A DNA stretch of 64,000 nucleotides from assembly GCF_040545475.1 (NCBI RefSeq), contig NZ_JBEPMA010000005.1:81877-145876 (forward strand). The letters are read 5' to 3'. Source of the DNA: Peptoniphilus_A olsenii. GTDB taxonomy: Bacteria > Bacillota > Clostridia > Tissierellales > Peptoniphilaceae. The notes under the pieces are model-generated. The model did no database searches and was not told where the DNA came from. It worked only from the letters and a program-made list of their open reading frames with translations. Shown one piece after another: positions 24,544 to 32,916 of the stretch. A program made the position numbers and the translations under genes. Numbering within the stretch: position 1 is the stretch's first letter; every line of letters begins with the position of its first letter.

Positions 24544-26370
24544 TTATTCAACTGTTACAGATTTTGCTAAATTTCTTGGTTTATCTACATCATTTCCAAG
24601 TGAAAGTGATGTATAATAAGCAATTAACTGCTCAGGTATAACAGCAAGTAAAGGTGTCAAGATATCTAAAGTTTTTGGTATCTCTATTAATTGCGTAGAT
24701 GCATCTTTTACAAAGTTATTTCCTTTATTTGTAATAGAGATAACTTTAGCTCCTCTAGCTATTAATTCTTGATTATTTGAAATAGTTTTTTCAGTAATTT
24801 TTGATTGAGTTGCTACAGTTATTACAGGTGTTCCAGGCTCAATTAATGCAATAGATCCATGTTTTAATTCTCCTGAAGGGAAGGCTTCAGTATGGATATA
24901 AGATGTTTCTTTCAATTTAAGTGCACCTTCTTTTGCTGTTATAAAATCTAGAGATCTACCTGTGTAAAAAATAGACTTTGAATCTTTTATTTCTAAGGCT
25001 ATTTCCTTGTATTTATCTCTTTCTTTTAAAATCTCTTCTATTTGTATAGGAGTTTGTTCCATAGCCTTTATAATTTCAGTGATTTCTTGTTTATTAATTT
25101 TTCCTTTTGCAAAAGCAATTCTAAGTGCAACAAAATAAAGTGCAATTAATTGTGTCGTGTAAGCTTTAGTTGAAGCCACTGAAATTTCAGGGCCAGCATA
25201 ACAATATATCACTTTATCAGCATCTCTAGTTATAGTTGAACCTAATACATTTGTAATAGCTAAAGTTTTAGCTCCTAGTCTTTTTGCTTCTTTAAGTGCA
25301 GCTAGTGTATCGGCCGTTTCACCAGATTGAGATACAAATATTACTAAGGATTTATCATCAACAAACATATTTTTATATCTAAATTCTGAAGCAATTTCAG
25401 ATGTTACAGGCATATTCACAAGAGATTCAATAGCATATTTTCCCACTTCGCCAGCGTGAAATGCTGTACCACATGCTGATATATAAATTTTTTCTATATC
25501 TTTTAGTTCCTCTATGGTAAACATATCTTCATTAGAATTTAGTTCATAATTCGTGTGTCTAATTGATATAGCTTCTTCAATTGCTTTTGGTTGTTCGTGT
25601 ATTTCTTTTAATAGAAAGTGATCGTAACCTTCTTTGGATGCGTCTTCATCAGTGTAATCTACTTCTGTAATTTCTCTTTCAACTATATTTTGATTTTCAT
25701 CATATATAGTATAAGAATCACGAGTTAAATCTACAATATCTCCATCTTTTAAGAAAATCAATTTGTTAGTATATTCAATTACTGAAGTTATATCTGAGGC
25801 TATCATAAAACCATCTTCACAGATAGCTAGTAGTAGTGGAGAAGAGTCTCTTAAAGCAATCATTCTATTATTTTCTAAATCAGAAATAATTCCAAGTGCA
25901 AAAGAGCCTCTTAGTTCTTCATGAGATTTAAAAACCGTATTTAATAAATCGTCATCGTAATTTTTAGAAATTAAATTTGGAACAACTTCTGTATCTGTTT
26001 GCGATTTAAAAGTAAAGCCATCTTCTTGTAATTTATTTCTAAGTTCAAGATAATTTTCTACGATTCCGTTATGCACCACAGAAATTTTGCCATCACTACT
26101 CATATGTGGATGAGCATTTATTTCTGAAGGTTCCCCATGAGTAGCCCATCTTGTGTGTGCTATTGCTATATTTGATTTAATATTATCAAAATCGTAAGCA
26201 TTTTCTAAATTAATTATTTTGCCTTTCTTTTTAAAAGTTTTAAGATTATTATCTGTTGAAATAATAGATATCCCTGCAGAATCATAACCTCTGTATTCTA
26301 ATTTTTTTAGTCCAGAAAGAACTATTTGTGTCGCGTTTTTGTTACCAATGTAACCTACAATACCGCACAT
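24544..26370 (-). CDS. glmS: Glutamine--fructose-6-phosphate aminotransferase
   Basis: A 608-residue enzyme making glucosamine 6-phosphate from fructose 6-phosphate and glutamine, the entry to peptidoglycan precursors. The N-terminal nucleophile is Cys2 in MCGIVGYIG; HTRWATHG and the RGYDSAG loop belong to the glutaminase half. Two SIS domains follow (SACGTAFHAG, VSQSGETADT; later YTGRS and LKHGSIALIEPG), and the protein ends in the conserved DKPRNLAKSVTVE. The ribosome site is GGAGGG. Expression is controlled by the ribozyme just upstream. Confidence 0.97.
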   Translation of the reverse strand: MCGIVGYIGNKNATQIVLSGLKKLEYRGYDSAGISIISTDNNLKTFKKKGKIINLENAYDFDNIKSNIAIAHTRWATHGEPSEINAHPHMSSDGKISVVHNGIVENYLELRNKLQEDGFTFKSQTDTEVVPNLISKNYDDDLLNTVFKSHEELRGSFALGIISDLENNRMIALRDSSPLLLAICEDGFMIASDITSVIEYTNKLIFLKDGDIVDLTRDSYTIYDENQNIVEREITEVDYTDEDASKEGYDHFLLKEIHEQPKAIEEAISIRHTNYELNSNEDMFTIEELKDIEKIYISACGTAFHAGEVGKYAIESLVNMPVTSEIASEFRYKNMFVDDKSLVIFVSQSGETADTLAALKEAKRLGAKTLAITNVLGSTITRDADKVIYCYAGPEISVASTKAYTTQLIALYFVALRIAFAKGKINKQEITEIIKAMEQTPIQIEEILKERDKYKEIALEIKDSKSIFYTGRSLDFITAKEGALKLKETSYIHTEAFPSGELKHGSIALIEPGTPVITVATQSKITEKTISNNQELIARGAKVISITNKGNNFVKDASTQLIEIPKTLDILTPLLAVIPEQLIAYYTSLSLGNDVDKPRNLAKSVTVE

Positions 26371-26429
26371 ATTTATCCCTCCAATTATTATTAGAGACTC
26401 ACTTCAATTTTTTTGTTATAAAATTACTT

Positions 26430-26527
26430 TTATTCTTTGTAAATTGCTTAGGTTGTGATACCTATAGAGCATCCGCCGAAAGTTCGATAACTCTATCCCT
26501 CGTCAGCCACAAGGCTCAGGCGCTTTT
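26430..26527 (-). ncRNA. glmS ribozyme (GlcN6P-activated riboswitch)
   Basis: On the minus strand, about 150 bases before the glmS start, lie the hallmarks of the glmS self-cleaving ribozyme: AAAAGCGCC at the 5' end, GACGAGGGATAGAGTTATCG, and the core ACTTTCGGCGGATGC followed by a short stem with GGTATCACAACC. By analogy cleavage falls between A26524 and G26523. Glucosamine 6-phosphate is the cofactor: when it is abundant the message is cut and degraded, closing a feedback loop on GlmS. The 3' boundary is approximate. Confidence 0.92.
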
Positions 26528-26686
26528 AACATTTTTATCTCTTGGAAGTTATTTTATCATATGTAAAAAAAGATGTAAACTTTTTGATAAAAGCAACTTT
26601 AGTGCAATTATTGTTTTTATATTAGCTCATTAAGTTTAGTTGAAAAATCATCATTCTAATGTTAACATGAATTAGTAGATATGCGA

Positions 26687-26715
26687 TTGATTTCGCTTTT
26701 AAACACGATTATAAA
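26687..26715 (+). promoter_or_regulatory. Promoter of the parvulin gene
   Basis: TTGATT at 26687-26692 and TATAAA at 26710-26715, 17-base spacer. It lies 12 bases before the start codon at 26728, so the leader must be very short, or another promoter is used. Confidence 0.35.
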
Positions 26716-26727
26716 CTGGAGGATAAA

Positions 26728-27474
26728 ATGGATAATAACAAAGTTTTAGCAGTGGTAAATGGTAGAGAAGTGACAGGTGAGGATTATAATTTATTTATAA
26801 ATTCACTTGATCCACAACTTAAAGCTTATTTTTCACAAAATGAATTTAATCAAGATATAGTAAATGAATTAGTTTATCAACAATTATTGTATGAAGAAGC
26901 TATTGAAAATGGAGTCGATAAAGAAGAAGACTTTTTAAAAGTATTAGAAAAAACTAAACAGTCCATGTTAAAAACATATTCTTTAGGCAAACTTTTATCT
27001 AAAGTGGAAGTTAATGATGACGAAATAAAAGATTTTTATGATAAAAACACTAATCTTTTTCAAAAGGGAGAGTCTGCAAAAGCTTCACATATTTTAGTTG
27101 AAGATGAGGATAAAGCAAATGAAATTTATGAAAAAATTCAAAATGGTGAAGATTTTGGTAAATTAGCTAAAGAATTTTCAACATGTCCTTCATCTCAAAG
27201 GGGTGGAGATTTAGGTGAATTTCAAAAGGGGCAAATGGTAAAAGAATTTGAAGAAGCTGTTTTTTCAAATGATATTGGCACAATAACAAAACCAGTTAAA
27301 ACTCAATTTGGATATCACATTATAAAAGTTGATGACAAGAGTGATGCTTCTACCTTTAGTTTTGAAGAATCAAAAGACAAAATTTATCAAGAACTTAAGA
27401 GAAAAAAAGAACAAGAAGTTTACAATAAAAAAATAGATGAGTTAAAAGAAAAGTACAAAGTTGACATGAAATAA
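26728..27474 (+). CDS. Parvulin-type peptidyl-prolyl isomerase
   Basis: A 248-residue PpiC/SurA-like foldase. An N-terminal helical chaperone part (about 1-110; VVNGREVTGEDYN is the usual SurA_N start) is followed by a parvulin domain from about 115 to 210 with AKASHILVEDEDKANEIYEKI, FSTCPSSQRGGDLGEF and TQFGYHIIKV. No signal peptide or lipobox is present, so unlike PrsA it should be cytosolic. It catalyses cis-trans isomerisation of Xaa-Pro bonds and probably assists folding. The ribosome site is GGAGG; the next gene begins 16 bases downstream. Confidence 0.92.
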   Translation: MDNNKVLAVVNGREVTGEDYNLFINSLDPQLKAYFSQNEFNQDIVNELVYQQLLYEEAIENGVDKEEDFLKVLEKTKQSMLKTYSLGKLLSKVEVNDDEIKDFYDKNTNLFQKGESAKASHILVEDEDKANEIYEKIQNGEDFGKLAKEFSTCPSSQRGGDLGEFQKGQMVKEFEEAVFSNDIGTITKPVKTQFGYHIIKVDDKSDASTFSFEESKDKIYQELKRKKEQEVYNKKIDELKEKYKVDMK

Positions 27475-27490
27475 TTTTAAAGGTGTAGCA

Positions 27491-28825
27491 ATGAAACTCG
27501 AGCTTTTTAGCTATATAGATGATGTAATGGCTTTGTATGACTATCATCGTCTAGAACTTGTTGAAATTAACAAGGAATTAAAAAGATATTTTGCACAAAA
27601 ATTAGATAAAGATGATAAATTAATAAATATTAATACCAGAATAAAATCCCAAAATTCATTGAGAGAAAAAATTATTAGAAGGAATTATTATGTTAAATAT
27701 CCCAATCCAGTTGAGGGTTTTGAGCAAATTCCAGATTTAATTGGTCTAAGAATTGAGTGTAGGTTCATAAAAGATGAAGAACAAATATACAAGAAGATAA
27801 TTGAAGATTTTAGAATTTATTGTGGAGATGGAATGTATGCGTCTAAAAAGAATAAGAAAATTAGATTAAATCTTGACGACCCGCAACCTCAATCTTTAAA
27901 TAATGGATTTAAAATTTTTAAACTTGATGGGGAATTCTTTACGGGAGAGAGAACCTATTTGTTTGAACTACAAATTAAATCTTTAGTAAATGTATTTTGG
28001 GGAGAAATTGATCATAAGATTTTATATAAAAATTACAATTATATGGTCACAGCTGATTTTTTCAAAGACATAATGAGCTCAATTATAGACAACCTCACAA
28101 TGGTGGATAGACAATTAATGATTCTATATAATCATGTAAAAAACCTTGACGCGTCTGTAAATATTTCTGCTGAAAATCAATTAAAGACACTTTTATCAAA
28201 AATACTTCACGATGTATTTACACAGAAGATTTATGAGGAACTGGGCCTTTTTATGAATTTGAAAACTATTACCGATGTAGTAGTAAATTTTCTGTTCATG
28301 AAATTAGCTAAAAATAAAGATTTGACATACGGAGAGAATTTTATTTCTTTAATTAACAGAATAAATCAAGCTTCAGATTGTGAAATGAATTTAGAAGAAC
28401 CCATATCTTTTATGAAAGAACCAAAATACTATGATTCTTTTTCTAAAGGTATAGGAGAAATTTTATTAAAAAATCTTAATAGGGATTTGGAATGGAATCT
28501 ATTTTTCAAAATTATAGGTTTGATAAATGGTACAACTTATTCTGAAAATTTTACAGAATTTGTCATATTCGTGCGATATGAATACACTCTATCTCTTCTT
28601 GAATTATTCGAGAACTTAAATATCTCTCAAGAAGAAAAAGACAATATAGAAAATAAATTACTCACATTGGTTGTGCAATCTTTCGAGAATAACCCGTCTT
28701 TATCAAATTTAATGGATAAATCGTTGAATAAATTTAATAGTTTAGTTTGTCAATCTAGAAAAACGGATATAAAAGAAAAAGATGAAATCATAAATTTGTT
28801 TTTGAAAAATTATAATTTTAATTAA
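27491..28825 (+). CDS. Divergent RelA/SpoT-fold protein with a long unknown C-terminal domain
   Basis: A 444-residue protein whose first ~190 residues resemble a RelA/SpoT nucleotidyltransferase domain: RIKSQNSLREKI (50-61), PDLIGLRI (81-88), FELQIKSL (158-165) and FWGEIDHKILYK (169-180) follow the order and spacing of RxK, DxxGxR, ExQIR and HxxYK of (p)ppGpp synthetases. The NGYrSlH motif is altered: NGFKIFK at 138-144, with Phe for the guanine-stacking Tyr and Lys for His. The remaining 250 residues are helical and unrecognised. It has no HD hydrolase, TGS or ACT domain. It may make an alarmone, a related nucleotide, or nothing. It starts after AAAGGTG, 16 bases from the parvulin gene. Confidence 0.7.
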   Translation: MKLELFSYIDDVMALYDYHRLELVEINKELKRYFAQKLDKDDKLININTRIKSQNSLREKIIRRNYYVKYPNPVEGFEQIPDLIGLRIECRFIKDEEQIYKKIIEDFRIYCGDGMYASKKNKKIRLNLDDPQPQSLNNGFKIFKLDGEFFTGERTYLFELQIKSLVNVFWGEIDHKILYKNYNYMVTADFFKDIMSSIIDNLTMVDRQLMILYNHVKNLDASVNISAENQLKTLLSKILHDVFTQKIYEELGLFMNLKTITDVVVNFLFMKLAKNKDLTYGENFISLINRINQASDCEMNLEEPISFMKEPKYYDSFSKGIGEILLKNLNRDLEWNLFFKIIGLINGTTYSENFTEFVIFVRYEYTLSLLELFENLNISQEEKDNIENKLLTLVVQSFENNPSLSNLMDKSLNKFNSLVCQSRKTDIKEKDEIINLFLKNYNFN

Positions 28826-28846
28826 GTATTATATTGTTTTCACTTT

Positions 28847-28855
28847 TGATATAAT
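28847..28855 (+). promoter_or_regulatory. Extended -10 promoter of the dipeptidase gene
   Basis: TGATATAAT at 28847-28855 is a TG-extended consensus -10 shortly before the gene; no good -35 is visible. Confidence 0.5.
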
Positions 28856-28874
28856 ATTGTTAAGGGAGGTCAAT

Positions 28875-30329
28875 ATGAAAGATATAGAATCTTTACTTCA
28901 GAACAGAGTATTCTATTACTTTGATCAAATTACAAAAATACCAAGAGAATCTTTTCATGAAGAAGAGATCAGAAACTTTCTTTTGGATTTTGCAAAAAAA
29001 CACAACTTAGAATCTTTTACAGACGAAATTGGAAATGTCATTATAAAAAAAGAGGCTTCTACCGGTTATGAAAAATCTGAGTCCATAATTTTACAAGGAC
29101 ACATGGATATGGTTTGTGAAAAAGATGATGATATTGAGTTCGATTTTAAAAAGGATCCAATTGTCTATACTATTAAAGATGATCGTATAGTGGCAGAACA
29201 TACTACTTTAGGTGCTGATAATGGAATAGCTGTTGCAATGATATTAACAATTTTAGAAAGTGACAAATATAGTCATCCAAAAATTGAAGCATTATTTACG
29301 GTAAATGAAGAGAATGGAATGACTGGTGCACGTAATCTTGAGAATAAATATTTAGAATCAAAATTGCTTTTAAATTTAGATTCTGAAGAAGAAGGTAAAG
29401 GTTGCGTAAGTTGTGCTGGTGGCCAAAGAGACCTTATAGTATTAAAAAAAGAATTCAAGAAATTAGATAAAGAATACGACTTTTATGATTTAATAGTTTC
29501 AGGACTTAAAGGTGGTCATTCTGGTCAAGAAATTCATAAAGGTCTAGGAAATTCGAATAAAATATTGGCAAGGGCACTTTATAGAATTTTTGAGAAGTTT
29601 GAAGCTAATTTAATATCAATAGAGGGTGGCGCAAAACCAAATGCCATACCAAGACTTGCAAAAGCAAAGTTAGCTGTGCCTAAAAATGATAAAAAAGAAT
29701 TGCAAGATTTAATTGTAGAAATTAATGGTGAACTTGTCAAAGAACTAGGTAAGGTTGATCCCAATGTAAGGTTAAACCTAGAAAACACCAGAGAAGAAAA
29801 TGACAAGGCATTTACTGACGAACTATCATATAGAATTATTTGTCTATTAAATATTTTGCCTGATGGTGTGATGTCTATGAGCAAAAATATTGAAGGATTA
29901 GTAGAAGCTTCAGTAAATGTAGGTGTTATTGTAGATAATGAAGAAACAGTAGAAATTATTACGAATATAAGGTCTCAAGTTTCTTCGTTAAAGGATAACA
30001 TGGCCAACATTAACAAGATTGCTGCAAAACTCGTAGGGGCAGAATTTAGTATACAGTCAGATTATCCAGCTTGGGAATACAAAGAAAACTCTAAACTAAG
30101 AGATATTGCTTCTGATGCTTATAAAGAAATCACAGGAGAAGACTTTATCTTTGAAGAAATTCATGCAGGTTTAGAATGTGGATTATTTAAAGAGACAATT
30201 GGTGATATAGACATGCTTTCAATTGGCCCAGATATGGAAGGGGTACATGCTCCTGGAGAAAATTTGTCCATACCATCGACTGAAAGAGTATTTGAATTTG
30301 TTATAAAAATTTTAGAAAAATTAAAATAA
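28875..30329 (+). CDS. pepD: Aminoacyl-histidine dipeptidase (PepD-like, M20 family)
   Basis: A 484-residue cytosolic metallopeptidase splitting dipeptides such as Xaa-His. Metal-site motifs are intact: LQGHMDMVCEKD (first His and Asp), TLGADNGIAVA (bridging Asp), NEENGMTGA (catalytic Glu pair), LNLDSEEEG, and the C-terminal IHAGLECG. GGHSGQEIHKG belongs to the dimerisation lid domain. I use ATG 28875, 5 bases after GGGAGG; an in-frame TTG at 28857 overlaps that site. It would supply free amino acids, including histidine, to the fermentation pathways seen in this window. Confidence 0.93.
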   Translation: MKDIESLLQNRVFYYFDQITKIPRESFHEEEIRNFLLDFAKKHNLESFTDEIGNVIIKKEASTGYEKSESIILQGHMDMVCEKDDDIEFDFKKDPIVYTIKDDRIVAEHTTLGADNGIAVAMILTILESDKYSHPKIEALFTVNEENGMTGARNLENKYLESKLLLNLDSEEEGKGCVSCAGGQRDLIVLKKEFKKLDKEYDFYDLIVSGLKGGHSGQEIHKGLGNSNKILARALYRIFEKFEANLISIEGGAKPNAIPRLAKAKLAVPKNDKKELQDLIVEINGELVKELGKVDPNVRLNLENTREENDKAFTDELSYRIICLLNILPDGVMSMSKNIEGLVEASVNVGVIVDNEETVEIITNIRSQVSSLKDNMANINKIAAKLVGAEFSIQSDYPAWEYKENSKLRDIASDAYKEITGEDFIFEEIHAGLECGLFKETIGDIDMLSIGPDMEGVHAPGENLSIPSTERVFEFVIKILEKLK

Positions 30330-30343
30330 TTAGGAGGCATAAG

Positions 30344-30679
30344 ATGAACGAAAAAGATTTGAATCAACATGAACACTGTGGTTGCGGTTGCGGCGAACAT
30401 AATCATGACCATGATCACGAACAGACTTATCAAACTATAACCTTAACATTAGATGACAACTCAGAATTAGTTTGTATAGTTATAGGTATATTTGAATGTG
30501 ATAACAATGAATATATTGCACTTGTACCAGAAAGTGAAGAAGATGGTGACGAAGTCCTACTATACAAATATAAAGAAATATCAGAAGAAGAAGTTGAACT
30601 TGATGTCATAGAATCAGATGAAGAGTTTGAAAAAGTTACCGCTAAGTTTGATGAAATATTTAACGATGAAGAAGAATAA
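30344..30679 (+). CDS. DUF1292 protein with a His/Cys-rich N-terminus
   Basis: A 111-residue protein. The body (about residues 30-111) is a DUF1292 domain: TITLTLDDNSELVCIVIGIFE, YIALVPESEEDGDEVLLYKY, then an acidic tail with many Glu and Asp. Firmicute members are usually near 90 residues and lack metal-binding heads. Here residues 9-26 contain HEHCGCGCGEHNHDHDHE, with seven His and three Cys, a likely metal-binding segment. Its function is unknown. It sits 14 bases after pepD with AGGAGG as ribosome site and 18 bases before the radical-SAM gene, probably in one transcript. Confidence 0.85.
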   Translation: MNEKDLNQHEHCGCGCGEHNHDHDHEQTYQTITLTLDDNSELVCIVIGIFECDNNEYIALVPESEEDGDEVLLYKYKEISEEEVELDVIESDEEFEKVTAKFDEIFNDEEE

Positions 30680-30697
30680 TTAGAAAGAGTTAATTAT

Positions 30698-31600
30698 ATG
30701 TGCTACAGAAAATATTCAGATTTTCTCAAAGAAAAATTTGGCGAAAAAGTTTATAAATTACCAGTTAAATTAAATCTTACTTGTCCTAATAGAGATGGTA
30801 CTTGTGGTTGGGGAGGTTGTATTTTTTGTGGCGAAGAAGGTGGCAGTTTTGAAAATAATTTTGGAAGTATAGAGAGCCAACTTTTGAAAAATAAAGAACT
30901 CATAAAAAGAAAGTATAAAGCAAAAAAATATATTTCGTATTTTCAAAACTTCACCAATACTTACATGCCCATAGAAGAATTTAAATCTTCTATTAATAGA
31001 TCCCTTATTGAAGATGTTGTAGGTTTAAGTATTTCAACTAGGCCTGATTGTTTAGGGGAAAAATATTTGGATTTTTTGGAAGAAATAAACAAAAATTATT
31101 TTGTAACTGTTGAATTGGGTCTACAGACTACAAATTATCATAGTCTCAAAAAATTAAATAGGGGGCATGGTCTTTCTGAATTTGTTGATGCTTGTATTAA
31201 ACTTAAAAATAGAGGTATCAATATTTGTGCTCACGTTATCATAGGCCTACCATGGGATAATGATTTAGACATAATTGAGTGTGCAAAAATGTTAAATGTT
31301 TTAGGAGTAGACGAAGTTAAGATTCATGCACTCTATATTATAAAGGGTACACTTTTGGGAAATATGTATGAAAAGGGTGAAATCAATACTATTTCTTTAG
31401 AAGATTACAAAAGAAAAGTTATACTCTTTTTAAGACATCTAAAAGATGATATAATAGTTGAAAGGATAATTGGCAGAGCTCCAGAAGAAAATTCTCTATT
31501 TTGTAACTGGGATACTTCTTGGTGGAAAATTAGAGACGATATAATAACTAATATGAAGGAGAATAATTACTGTCAAGGTGATCTAGTGAAAGGAGAATGA
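30698..31600 (+). CDS. Radical SAM protein of the YtqA/YhcC family (TIGR01212-like)
   Basis: A 300-residue protein with the radical-SAM cysteines in LTCPNRDGTCGWGGCIFCGE (Cys29, 36, 41, 44), of which three should hold a 4Fe-4S cluster, and downstream SAM-barrel blocks SISTRPDCL, VELGLQTT and HVIIGLPWD. This arrangement is that of the YtqA/YhcC family, whose substrate is not established to my knowledge. It starts with ATG 30698 after AGAAAGAG, in the pepD-DUF1292 run, and is followed at once by a P-loop gene. Confidence 0.88.
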   Translation: MCYRKYSDFLKEKFGEKVYKLPVKLNLTCPNRDGTCGWGGCIFCGEEGGSFENNFGSIESQLLKNKELIKRKYKAKKYISYFQNFTNTYMPIEEFKSSINRSLIEDVVGLSISTRPDCLGEKYLDFLEEINKNYFVTVELGLQTTNYHSLKKLNRGHGLSEFVDACIKLKNRGINICAHVIIGLPWDNDLDIIECAKMLNVLGVDEVKIHALYIIKGTLLGNMYEKGEINTISLEDYKRKVILFLRHLKDDIIVERIIGRAPEENSLFCNWDTSWWKIRDDIITNMKENNYCQGDLVKGE

Positions 31601-31602
31601 CA

Positions 31603-32028
31603 ATGATAAAGTATATTTTAGGAAGCAAAGGATCTGGAAAAACAAAATGGCTTATTGACAACGCAAATGAAGACATGAAAAGCGGAGATGGAAATATAGC
31701 ATTTGTTGAAGTTGATGATGACCATATATTTAGTTTGGATTATAACGTGCGACTTATTAATGCTACTGATTATAGATTAAATTCAATTAATAGTTTTTAT
31801 GGATTTATTTGCGGGCTTCTTGCTATGGATTATGATCTACACAAGATTTATATTGATGGAATATACAAAGTACTACCTCTAAATATAGAGGATTTAGAAT
31901 ATCTGTTTAATAGAATTTCAAAAATTCCTGATGCTGAAAATAAAGAAATATTTATTAATGTTGATTATTTAAAAACAGACATGCCTGAAACGCTTTCTGA
32001 GCATTGTTTAGAGGTTACAAACGAATAG
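31603..32028 (+). CDS. Small P-loop protein, function unknown
   Basis: A 141-residue protein beginning MIKYILGSKGSGKTKWLI, a clean Walker A at residues 7-14. Further blocks FVEVDDDHIFSL, KIYIDGIYKV (a possible Walker B-like strand) and EIFINVDYL continue a small alpha/beta ATPase core, but no recognised partner domain exists and it is too short for a full motor ATPase. Some relatives may be labelled PilT-like in databases, which I would not rely on. I use ATG 31603, 8 bases after AGGAG; ATG 31597 is too close to that site. Confidence 0.7.
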   Translation: MIKYILGSKGSGKTKWLIDNANEDMKSGDGNIAFVEVDDDHIFSLDYNVRLINATDYRLNSINSFYGFICGLLAMDYDLHKIYIDGIYKVLPLNIEDLEYLFNRISKIPDAENKEIFINVDYLKTDMPETLSEHCLEVTNE

Positions 32029-32036
32029 GTGAGATT

Positions 32037-32120
32037 GTGGATAAAAAATTGATTACAAGAATTATTGCTATTATCTTAGTTATAGCTATGGTAGTACCAG
32101 TCATTCTCAGTTTGACTTGA
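32037..32120 (+). CDS. 27-residue single-helix membrane peptide
   Basis: A short frame from GTG 32037 to TGA 32120 encodes a two-part peptide: a charged head (MDKKLITR) and one hydrophobic helix (IIAIILVIAMVVPVILSLT). AGGTG at 32027-32031 is a fair ribosome site 5 bases before the GTG. It fills the gap between the P-loop gene (stop 32028) and the next gene (32127) almost exactly, which argues for a real gene. The layout fits a small regulatory membrane peptide or a toxin-like peptide, but no family is recognised. It was too short to be listed among ordinary reading frames. Confidence 0.6.
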   Translation: MDKKLITRIIAIILVIAMVVPVILSLT

Positions 32121-32126
32121 TAAACT

Positions 32127-32681
32127 TTGAATTACGTTAGAAAAAAGAGTCTTTTTGAAGATTTTTTTGAACACAGATCTTTTTTAATAATGCAATATAC
32201 AAATGGCGATTTAACTAAGAGAGAGTTTTTACAAAAAAATTTTGATTATTTTGCTCTTAAAAATGCTAGGGCCTATATTAAAGTGGATTCATATGAAAAG
32301 GGAATGTATAATTATCAGTATTACAATGTAATGGCGAAATATTATCGTACTCTGGCAATTGAAGTAAGAAATACCAAAAAGCACTCTAGATATTATGGAT
32401 ATTATTTGAATCTTACAAATAAATATTATCATCTTAAGGACAGATCGGTACTCTCTATCCTTAAAATACAAAATTTTGAAAATACAGCAGCTTATTTTAT
32501 TAAATGCGAATCAAAAGCACTGAGAAATGAATTATACGAAATAGTATTAAAAGATAAAAAAGAAGCAATATTTCACTCAAAGGCACCATGGCTTTTGAAA
32601 GTATTAAAAAACGAGAAAATTTTTGATGATGAGATGAAGACATCTATTATCGATCATTATATTAATGAAAAATATTATTGA
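32127..32681 (+). CDS. Uncharacterised protein, likely DUF6648 family
   Basis: A 184-residue basic, Tyr-rich cytosolic protein. The blocks LFEDFFEHRSFLIMQYTNGDLTKREFL and KGMYNYQYYNVMAKYY match what I remember of a Firmicute family called DUF6648; this is recall, not a search. There is no signal peptide or membrane helix; the fold looks all-helical. The start is TTG at 32127, 6 bases after the stop of the 27-residue peptide and without a clear ribosome site, suggesting translational coupling. The terminator at 32690 ends the run that began at pepD. Confidence 0.6.
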   Translation: MNYVRKKSLFEDFFEHRSFLIMQYTNGDLTKREFLQKNFDYFALKNARAYIKVDSYEKGMYNYQYYNVMAKYYRTLAIEVRNTKKHSRYYGYYLNLTNKYYHLKDRSVLSILKIQNFENTAAYFIKCESKALRNELYEIVLKDKKEAIFHSKAPWLLKVLKNEKIFDDEMKTSIIDHYINEKYY

Positions 32682-32689
32682 TACATTAA

Positions 32690-32727
32690 AGATACATTTT
32701 ATTGATTTTAAAATGTGTCTTTTTTTG
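32690..32727 (+). terminator. Terminator of the pepD-DUF6648 run
   Basis: AGATACATTTTA at 32690-32701 pairs (one G-U) with TAAAATGTGTCT at 32709-32720, then seven T. Confidence 0.9.
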
Positions 32728-32793
32728 TCAATTTCAGTATTAAATATATTTATGTTAAAGCTATTATTAATAAATACTGGCAATATATGAAAT

Positions 32794-32822
32794 TTGTAAT
32801 TATTTACAAAAAAACTTATAAT
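32794..32822 (+). promoter_or_regulatory. Probable promoter of the YeiH-type permease gene
   Basis: TTGTAA at 32794-32799 and consensus TATAAT at 32817-32822 with a 17-base spacer. Confidence 0.55.
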
Positions 32823-32916
32823 ATAAATTGTGATTTTTATAAAATGCTTGGCTTTCTAATTTATTGAATAAGTCTTGCATTACGAAACTAAAATATTAGT
32901 ATTTGAGGGGGAAAAA

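Noticed and set aside
26328..26633. 101-codon plus-strand frame over the glmS start
   Set aside because: It runs through the glmS start codon and the ribozyme on the other strand; the RNA explains the sequence.
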